NCBI GenBank assembly: GCA_910578335.1
Contig: CAJTPU010000026.1
Span: 1 to 44,728, forward strand
Origin: an uncultured Lachnospiraceae bacterium
Lineage (GTDB): Bacteria > Bacillota > Clostridia > Lachnospirales > Lachnospiraceae
Direction of reading: 5' to 3'
Length of the DNA stretch: 44,728 bases
A program made the position numbers and the translations under genes. Below the pieces are notes generated by a model. That model saw only the letters and a list, made by a program, of their open reading frames with translations. It made no database searches and was not told the origin of the DNA. Shown in pieces: positions 39,817 to 44,728 of the stretch. The stretch's first letter is position 1; each line of letters starts with the position of its first letter.

Positions 39817-41007
39817 TCACTGCCAAACAGGTTTTTTCAGCCCGTAGTACCCGCCTTCATTCACTACAAAGCCCTTTACGACAAGCTGCCAGAGTAACTC
39901 CATCATCTGTGGAAGTGCAAGCACACACAGAATCTTTTCCTGCTGCGCCATGATATATATCTGTTCCATAGATATGGGATAAAAGTCTAACAGGGAAAGC
40001 AGCGCCCGCTCCTGCTTGTTGATTCCTTCCGCCGCCGCGCCCTCCCCGGTCAGACAGCCGTCGTTTGCCGCTCCATCATTCCGGCAACCGGTTATCCCCT
40101 CATCCTGCCGGTCGTTTCTCCACACGGTTTCCGAAAGCTCCTTTAACATCTGCGCCGGTGAAAGCGCCACAGCCGCTCCCTGCACGAGCAGCCTGTTGCA
40201 GCCGTCGCTCAGCCTGTCCGTTATCCGCCCGGGCACGGCGTAGACCTCCCGCCCCTGTTCCAGCGCCATATCCACCGTTATCAGCGTACCGCTCTTCTGC
40301 TTTGCCTCCACCACCAGCACGGCATCGGAAAGTCCGCTGATAATCCGGTTGCGGGGCGGAAAATGCTTTGGCGACGGCGCTGTTTTTGGGGGATAGGTGG
40401 AAAGAACTCCTCCTGACGCGCAAATTTTTCCATACAGCGCGTCATGACACGCCGGATAGCAGATATCGACGCCGCAGCCCAGCACGGCATAAGTGCTGCC
40501 GCCGGCGGCTAGCGCACCGCCCTGCGCCACACCGTCAATCCCTCTTGCCATACCGCTTACCACGCTAACGCCCTCTTTTGCAAATGCCTTTGCAAAAGCA
40601 TCCGCCACATATCTGCCATATGCCGAACAATTTCTCGCCCCCACAATGGCAATGCTTCTCTCATTATCCCTTGGCAGCCGCCCCTTTACATATATGCCAA
40701 AGGGACTGTCCGGAATCTGTAACAGCCTTTTGGGATATTCCGGATGGTAGCAGGGCAAAAAGAAAATGCCCGCCTGCTCCATCTCCTCGTATTCTTTATA
40801 GACTTCCTGCTTCTGTGCTGCGAGCAGCCCCGCAAGCCTGCTGCTCCCCGCTATCGCCAGAAGGCTTTTTTCTGACGCCCGATACACTTCCTCAGGTGTT
40901 CCCAACGCTTCAACCAGCTTTCTCGCCCACACGCTCCCAATACCTTCTACACCATTCAGCCAATGGGCAAAGGGCTGCTGCCCCTGTATTTCTTCTATTT
41001 TTTGCAA
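39817..41007 (-). CDS. dprA: DNA-processing protein DprA (Smf)
   Basis: A 396-residue protein that protects incoming single-stranded DNA and loads RecA in natural transformation. It has an N-terminal helix-hairpin-helix region (WLNGVEGIGSVWARKLVEAL), the Rossmann-like core with SIAIVGARNCSAYGRYVADA, VVSGMARGIDGVAQGGALAA, TYAVLGCGVDICYPACHD, and NRIISGLSDAVLVVEAKQKS, and a C-terminal winged helix (LDFYPISMEQIYIMAQ). The Ala/Glu/Gly-rich linker before the winged helix (about 300-325) is variable in the family. It follows comM by 12 nt, an operon frequent in Clostridia. Confidence 0.95.
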   Translation of the reverse strand: MQKIEEIQGQQPFAHWLNGVEGIGSVWARKLVEALGTPEEVYRASEKSLLAIAGSSRLAGLLAAQKQEVYKEYEEMEQAGIFFLPCYHPEYPKRLLQIPDSPFGIYVKGRLPRDNERSIAIVGARNCSAYGRYVADAFAKAFAKEGVSVVSGMARGIDGVAQGGALAAGGSTYAVLGCGVDICYPACHDALYGKICASGGVLSTYPPKTAPSPKHFPPRNRIISGLSDAVLVVEAKQKSGTLITVDMALEQGREVYAVPGRITDRLSDGCNRLLVQGAAVALSPAQMLKELSETVWRNDRQDEGITGCRNDGAANDGCLTGEGAAAEGINKQERALLSLLDFYPISMEQIYIMAQQEKILCVLALPQMMELLWQLVVKGFVVNEGGYYGLKKPVWQ

Positions 41008-41019
41008 AACTGCCTCCTT

Positions 41020-42564
41020 CTACATATCCATCTGCTTCCAGAACCGCCTTCTCCCGCTGTTGTAGCAGACTGCCTCCGCCAAATGTGTCTGTTCAATTTT
41101 CTCCCTGCCCTCTAAATCTGCCGCCGTGCGGGCAAGCCGCAGTATCTTGTGAAAAGCTCTGGCACTAATCTGTCCTGCCTCCGACATTTGTTCTAAGAAA
41201 CGCTGTCCGTCAAAGGAGGGCTGACAGTATTTTTTCACCTCGCTTCCGGGCAGCTCTCCGTTAAAACGGTATGGGCTTTCCCGGTAACGGAACTGCTGCC
41301 GCTCTCTCGCCCCGAGCACCCGCAGCTTAATGGCGGCGGTACTTTCCGCTTCCCGCGCCTCATACAAATCCTTTACCGCCACAGGTGCCGCCTCCGTTAT
41401 CATATCAATTCTGTCTAAAATCGGTCCGGATATCCGCCCCAGATAGCGCCTGATATCGGCAGGCGAGCAATGACAGCGGTTCCTGTCCGGAAAATAACCG
41501 CAGGGACAGGGATTCATGGCACATACCAGCATAAAATCTGCCGGATAGGTATAGGATGCATAGCTTCTGTCAATATGTACTTTTTTCTCCTCCATGGGTT
41601 GACGCAGCACCTCCAATACGGCGGAAGAAAATTCCGGCATCTCGTCTAAAAACAGAATGCCACGGTGTGCCAGCGACAAAAGCCCGGGACGCGGAATCCG
41701 TCCGCCTCCTGCCATTGCCTGCGGCGACACGGTATGATGCGGCGCAAGGAACGGACGCTTCTCCATCAGCCCTTCCGTCTGCAGCTTTCCGGCAATGCTG
41801 TAGATACCGGACACCTCCAGCTTTTCCTCCTCCGTCATAGGCGGCAGAATATCAGGAATCCTCTCCGCAATCATGGTTTTTCCCGTTCCCGGCGCGCCGG
41901 CAAGCATCAAATGGTGAAAACCTGCTGCCGCCACCTCTGCCGCCCGCTTGACACTTTCCTGCCCGCACACTTGGGCAAAATCCTTCCCGTTTTCTTCCAC
42001 CCGCCCTGCGCGCTCTCTTATGTATGCCGGAAAACACTTTTGCCTTTCTTCCTCATCAGCCTTGAGATAGCAAAGCAGCTCTCTTACGCTTTTAATCCCT
42101 ATCGTTCGAATGCCCGGAACCACCGCGCACTCCCCTGCGTTTTCCGCCGGCACTAAAAAAGTATCTATTCCCTCCTTTTTCAAGGCAATGACAATGGGCA
42201 GCACACCGCTAACGCGCCGCACCTCCCCGTTTAAGGCAAGCTCTCCCAAAAAGGCTGTATGCAAAAAATCAGATGCATGAAAAAAGTCCATACACGCCAA
42301 AAGCCCTGCTGCAATCGGCAAGTCATAGCCTGTCCCCTCTTTTCTGATATCTGCCGGAGAAAGATTCACGATAATTTTGGATACCGGAAGCACCACGCCT
42401 TCATTTTTTAAAGCAATCTGTACCCGCTCCCTCGCCTCCTTGACTTCACTGCCCGCGCTGCCCACCAGCTCAAAGCATGGAAGCCCCCTGGATAAATCTA
42501 CTTCCACGCGCACCGGATAAGCGTCCATGCCGCGGACTCCTCCTGTATTGACTGCACTAAACAT
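41020..42564 (-). CDS. comM: ComM/YifB-type AAA+ Mg-chelatase-like ATPase
   Basis: A 514-residue protein of the YifB/ComM family, a hexameric helicase active in branch migration during transformation. The N-terminal domain has a fold shared with Lon S16 proteases (VRVEVDLSRGLPCFELVGSA). Walker A is LAGAPGTGKTMIAERIPDIL, Walker B is HRGILFLDEMPEFSSAVLEV, and a C-terminal Mg-chelatase-like region with a zinc ligand set CAMNPCPCGYFPDRNRCHCS follows. Length is normal (about 510). It is the first gene of the comM-dprA pair. Confidence 0.94.
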   Translation of the reverse strand: MFSAVNTGGVRGMDAYPVRVEVDLSRGLPCFELVGSAGSEVKEARERVQIALKNEGVVLPVSKIIVNLSPADIRKEGTGYDLPIAAGLLACMDFFHASDFLHTAFLGELALNGEVRRVSGVLPIVIALKKEGIDTFLVPAENAGECAVVPGIRTIGIKSVRELLCYLKADEEERQKCFPAYIRERAGRVEENGKDFAQVCGQESVKRAAEVAAAGFHHLMLAGAPGTGKTMIAERIPDILPPMTEEEKLEVSGIYSIAGKLQTEGLMEKRPFLAPHHTVSPQAMAGGGRIPRPGLLSLAHRGILFLDEMPEFSSAVLEVLRQPMEEKKVHIDRSYASYTYPADFMLVCAMNPCPCGYFPDRNRCHCSPADIRRYLGRISGPILDRIDMITEAAPVAVKDLYEAREAESTAAIKLRVLGARERQQFRYRESPYRFNGELPGSEVKKYCQPSFDGQRFLEQMSEAGQISARAFHKILRLARTAADLEGREKIEQTHLAEAVCYNSGRRRFWKQMDM

Positions 42565-42715
42565 ATCGGCTCCTTTCTTTTGGTTGGATTTTTAGTCAAT
42601 TGCGAAACTCCTATTTATCAGTTCCGAATTGTGCAGCTTGTATAATTACTGAATTCCAATTATTCTTTTTCTCGGGTATACAATTTCGAAATGGGAAATA
42701 CATAACAGACATGCC

Positions 42716-42743
42716 GCGGCGGGTTTGTCAGAGTGCCCGCCGC
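42716..42743 (-). terminator. GC-rich hairpin after pilT
   Basis: GCGGCGGG (42716-42723) and CCCGCCGC (42736-42743) form a perfect 8-bp stem with a 12-nt loop, 15 nt past the pilT stop. The following minus-strand sequence is only mildly T-rich (GGCATGTCTGTT). Confidence 0.6.
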
Positions 42744-42757
42744 AGTGAAATTTTGCA

Positions 42758-43813
42758 TTAGATTTTATTTTCCATATTGTCAGGGTCCTGCGCAAACTGG
42801 ATTGCCATATCGCGGCTGATGCGCCCTGCATAGTAGAGCTGCTGAATCGCTTCGTCCATCGTTATCATGCCCAGCTTGCGGTTGGTCTGCATAACCGAGG
42901 TGAGCTGATGGGACTTGCCCTCGCGAATCAGGTTGCGGACAGCATGATTGGCATGCATTACCTCAAACGCCGCCACCCGCCCATGACCGTCGACAGTCGG
43001 AATAAGCTGCTGGGAAATAACAGCCTCCAGCACATTGGAGAACTGCACCCTGATTTGCTGCTGCTGGTGAGGCGGGAATACATCAATAACACGGTCGACG
43101 GTGCTTGCCGCGCCGATGGTATGTAAGGTCGACAATACAAGATGCCCTGTCTCCGCCGCCGTAATCGCCACGCTGATGGTCTCAAAATCTCTCATCTCCC
43201 CCACCAGAATGACATCCGGGTCCTCACGGAGCGCCGCACGGAGTGCATTGGCATAATTTTCTGAATCCAGTCCGATTTCTCTTTGGTTTACCATCGCCAT
43301 CTTGTGCTGGTGCAGGTACTCTATCGGGTCCTCCAGCGTAATGACATGGGCGTCTCTGCAATTGTTGATTTTGTCAATGATGGCAGCCAGCGTAGTGGAC
43401 TTACCGCTTCCGGTAGGTCCGGTCACCAGAATCAGTCCTCTCTTTCTCTGATACAGGTCAATAACGGAAGCAGGCACGCCGAGCTCTTCCGGCGCCGGCA
43501 CCTTTGTACCCACCAGTCTGAATGCCAATGCTACGGAACCTCTCTGCTTATATGCATTGACACGATACCTCCCCAAATCCGGTATGGAAAAGGACATATC
43601 ATACTCGCCCCTCTCCTCAAACCGGTTGCGCTGCGTCTCCGTCATAATATTCAGAAGCATCTCCAGCGTGTCCGCAGGCAGAAGCCTGTTGTACTGCGTC
43701 AGGGTAATCAGCTTGCCGTTTACCCTGATTTTGGGTGGTATCCCCACCGTAATATGAACATCCGACGCGCCCGCCGCTTTTGCTTCTTCCAGTATTTCTC
43801 TCACATTAGGCAT
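42758..43813 (-). CDS. pilT: Type IV pilus retraction ATPase PilT
   Basis: A 351-residue secretion ATPase of the PilT/PilU type that depolymerises type IV pili. It has VRVNGKLITLTQYNRLLP-like text in the N-terminal domain (PPKIRVNGKLITL), Walker A GPTGSGKST, Asp box with TLEDPIEYLH, Walker B VILVGEMRDFETI, His box TGHLVLSTLH, and the PilT-specific VRNLIREGKSHQL motif near residue 285. GAGGAG lies seven bases before the start. No pilin, PilB, PilC or prepilin peptidase gene is adjacent, so its machinery must be elsewhere or it serves another process. A promoter and an inverted repeat lie upstream. Confidence 0.95.
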   Translation of the reverse strand: MPNVREILEEAKAAGASDVHITVGIPPKIRVNGKLITLTQYNRLLPADTLEMLLNIMTETQRNRFEERGEYDMSFSIPDLGRYRVNAYKQRGSVALAFRLVGTKVPAPEELGVPASVIDLYQRKRGLILVTGPTGSGKSTTLAAIIDKINNCRDAHVITLEDPIEYLHQHKMAMVNQREIGLDSENYANALRAALREDPDVILVGEMRDFETISVAITAAETGHLVLSTLHTIGAASTVDRVIDVFPPHQQQQIRVQFSNVLEAVISQQLIPTVDGHGRVAAFEVMHANHAVRNLIREGKSHQLTSVMQTNRKLGMITMDEAIQQLYYAGRISRDMAIQFAQDPDNMENKI

Positions 43814-43862
43814 AGATTTTCTCCTCTTTTACTCCCCTTGTCCCAAATATAGTTTTAGATTG

Positions 43863-43891
43863 CGGTGCAAAAACACGCCGCTTTTGCACCG
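43863..43891. repeat. Perfect 10-bp inverted repeat in the pilT leader
   Basis: CGGTGCAAAA (43863-43872) and TTTTGCACCG (43882-43891) flank a 9-nt loop. It lies downstream of the predicted pilT transcription start. It has no T-run and may be an operator or an mRNA structure. Confidence 0.55.
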
Positions 43892-43913
43892 GAGCAATAC
43901 CTGCAATATAAGA

Positions 43914-43943
43914 AGTATATCACATAATAAATTTCTTTTTCAA
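43914..43943 (-). promoter_or_regulatory. pilT promoter
   Basis: TTGAAA (43938-43943) and TATACT (43914-43919) with an 18-bp spacer on the minus strand. It lies about 100 bp before the pilT start. Confidence 0.65.
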
Positions 43944-44021
43944 TACTTTCTGCTAATTCTCTGTTTTTCTTGATGTATGTAAAATTAATCTTGACAAGTG
44001 GAATCACTGCCAAAGCGTCCG

Positions 44022-44112
44022 CCTGTCCCTGTTCCGGCTGGGTGAGCAGCCCTGATGAGGTGACACCATGGCAGCAGCCGGGGCAGGTAAGAAAAAAATA
44101 CGGCTGCCGTAT
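44022..44112 (+). promoter_or_regulatory. Possible structured leader upstream of the right-end genes
   Basis: Nested complementary segments can fold here: CCTG 44022-44025 with CAGG 44084-44087; CCGGCTG 44034-44040 with CAGCCGG 44075-44081; GGTG 44041-44044 with CACC 44064-44067; CCT/AGG inside. A further perfect stem ATACGG-CTG-CCGTAT (44098-44112) ends next to the ribosome site of the gene at 44128. The structure matches no riboswitch recognised by eye. It could equally be part of a transfer or replication site. Confidence 0.35.
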
Positions 44113-44127
44113 CATGGAGGTGATGAG

Positions 44128-44391
44128 ATGTCAAGAGTATTTACGGAAGAACAGGTTAATGAAGCTATTGCCTGTGATGTCAGGTACTATATGGAACTTT
44201 GGAAAAAAGGGCTGTATTCCCGCTCTGTTGATTTAAAGCATACAGCTTCCCATTCTGTTGCCAGCCTGCTTATGCTCCGGCAGCATATGGGGCTTGCTAC
44301 TGCAGATGAAGTTTCGGAAGCGCTTGATGATTTTAACACGTTTAAGGAAACTGCAATGTATGAATTTATAAAGGAGGTTTCTGATGAGTGA
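44128..44391 (+). CDS. Small protein of unknown function
   Basis: An 87-residue protein, begun at the ATG 44128 because GGAGGTGAT lies seven bases upstream; the open frame extends back to 44068 without a site. It starts MSRVFTEEQVNEAIACDVR and contains YYMELWKKGLYSRSVDLKH, HSVASLLMLRQHMGLATADE and ALDDFNTFKETAMYEFI. It is helical, soluble and acidic at the end. No family is recognised. It is on the opposite strand to everything from 20728 leftward to 43813 and overlaps the next gene by a few bases (GATGAGTGA), so the pair is translationally coupled. Confidence 0.7.
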   Translation: MSRVFTEEQVNEAIACDVRYYMELWKKGLYSRSVDLKHTASHSVASLLMLRQHMGLATADEVSEALDDFNTFKETAMYEFIKEVSDE

Positions 44392-44728
44392 TTCTTTTTT
44401 GGTTCGCTTCGTGGCTCTGCTGGGTTCCTTCGCTGCCTGCATTGTTTTTGTAACTGTTTTCCCGCTGGTTATCAGGTTTCTTGATTTTCCTTATAACGAG
44501 CACGGCAATCCTGAAAAGGTATCTGTTACCATTCTGGACGCCTCCCATGATTATGTCGGCTGGCTGGGGCGTGAGCAGTTTTCCGTTGTCGTTAAGGCTG
44601 ACGGTGAAATTTATGAAATATCTGACAGGGATACTTATTACCTTTATTCCAATAAAATAGGGCAGTCTTTCCCTGCAGAGCTTAGTGATGATTTCCTTTA
44701 TGGCATTACGCTTCGCAGGACAGTACAT
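44384..44728 (+). CDS. Partial gene, membrane-anchored protein of unknown function (runs off the window)
   Basis: An open frame of 115 codons with no stop before the window end. It begins MSDSFLVRFVALLGSFAACI, with AAGGAGG eight bases upstream of ATG 44384. One hydrophobic segment (FVALLGSFAACIVFVTVFPLVI, shown in part) is a signal anchor at residues 9-31, followed by a soluble part (NEHGNPEKVSVTILDASHDY, REQFSVVVKADGEIYEI). The outward domain is likely beta-rich. No family recognised. It overlaps the stop of the preceding small gene by a few bases, which supports an operon. Confidence 0.65.
   Translation, partial: MSDSFLVRFVALLGSFAACIVFVTVFPLVIRFLDFPYNEHGNPEKVSVTILDASHDYVGWLGREQFSVVVKADGEIYEISDRDTYYLYSNKIGQSFPAELSDDFLYGITLRRTVH

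Noticed and set aside
43991..44019. A plus-strand promoter from TTGACA at 43991
   Set aside because: No acceptable -10 box lies 15-19 bp downstream.
44051..44060. CTGATGAG, the core of a hammerhead ribozyme
   Set aside because: The required GAAA segment and the flanking stems of a hammerhead were not found in suitable positions.
43855..44115. An 86-codon minus-strand frame across the stretch before the right-end genes
   Set aside because: It has no ribosome site, reads through the inverted repeat and promoter of pilT, and its composition is irregular. The stem-forming DNA in this segment explains the open frame better.

Overview
The window is almost entirely chromosomal backbone from a low-to-mid G+C anaerobic Firmicute, most likely a member of Lachnospiraceae (Clostridia). 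Evidence: PolC-type DNA polymerase III, Rel plus a small alarmone synthetase, SigH next to rlmB-mrnC-cysS, a two-gene SUF system, an EFR1-type flavodoxin/ferredoxin, Mini-RNase III, HemZ, strong AGGAGG ribosome sites, and a tRNA-Glu without encoded CCA. Nearly all genes lie on the minus strand, so transcription runs from high to low coordinates.

Layout, left to right. 1-930: a possible 44-residue peptide gene and a small (p)ppGpp synthetase. 1059-4899: hisS-aspS-phosphopantetheinyl transferase operon with its own promoter and a leader hairpin. 4980-8004: padR-HAAS membrane protein-hemZ. 8210-11145: rel coupled to a metallo-beta-lactamase-fold hydrolase. 11193-11717: apt. 11847-16422: rseP, dxr, cdsA, frr, pyrH, the classic pyrH-frr-(uppS)-cdsA-dxr-rseP string but without uppS. 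16492-18462: bactofilin and a membrane-anchored NodB deacetylase. 18521-20206: two-gene SufC/SufB Fe-S assembly system, facing a divergent DtxR-family regulator (20375-20740). 21422-25297: a very large RND transporter with a long coiled-coil insertion, followed by its TetR regulator. The promoter is perfect consensus, with a palindromic operator just downstream of it.

25453-27025: CPA2 antiporter and a small unknown protein. 27121-32083: ispF-EFR1-cysS-mrnC-rlmB-sigH cluster; ispF has an unusual four-cysteine tail. 32405-32728: small heptad-repeat coiled-coil protein. 32947-33018: tRNA-Glu(CTC). 33095-38749: polC and ispG, abutting. 38854-39708: GNAT acetyltransferase behind a frameshifted and internally deleted P-loop kinase pseudogene that still has a good promoter. 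39817-42564: dprA and comM (competence/DNA uptake). 42758-43813: an isolated pilT. From 44128 the strand switches to plus and two small unrecognised genes begin, the second running off the window; the stretch before them can fold into a multi-stem structure.

Functional themes: MEP isoprenoid synthesis (dxr, ispF, ispG), stringent response (two alarmone enzymes), Fe-S assembly with a metal regulator beside it, envelope biogenesis and quality control (cdsA, rseP, bactofilin, deacetylase), translation (three aminoacyl-tRNA synthetases, frr, rlmB, mrnC, tRNA-Glu), and DNA uptake/twitching (dprA, comM, pilT). No CRISPR array, insertion sequence, integrase or rRNA gene was seen. Most of the window is conserved core; the accessory-looking parts are the RND-TetR unit, the kinase pseudogene and the plus-strand genes at the right end.
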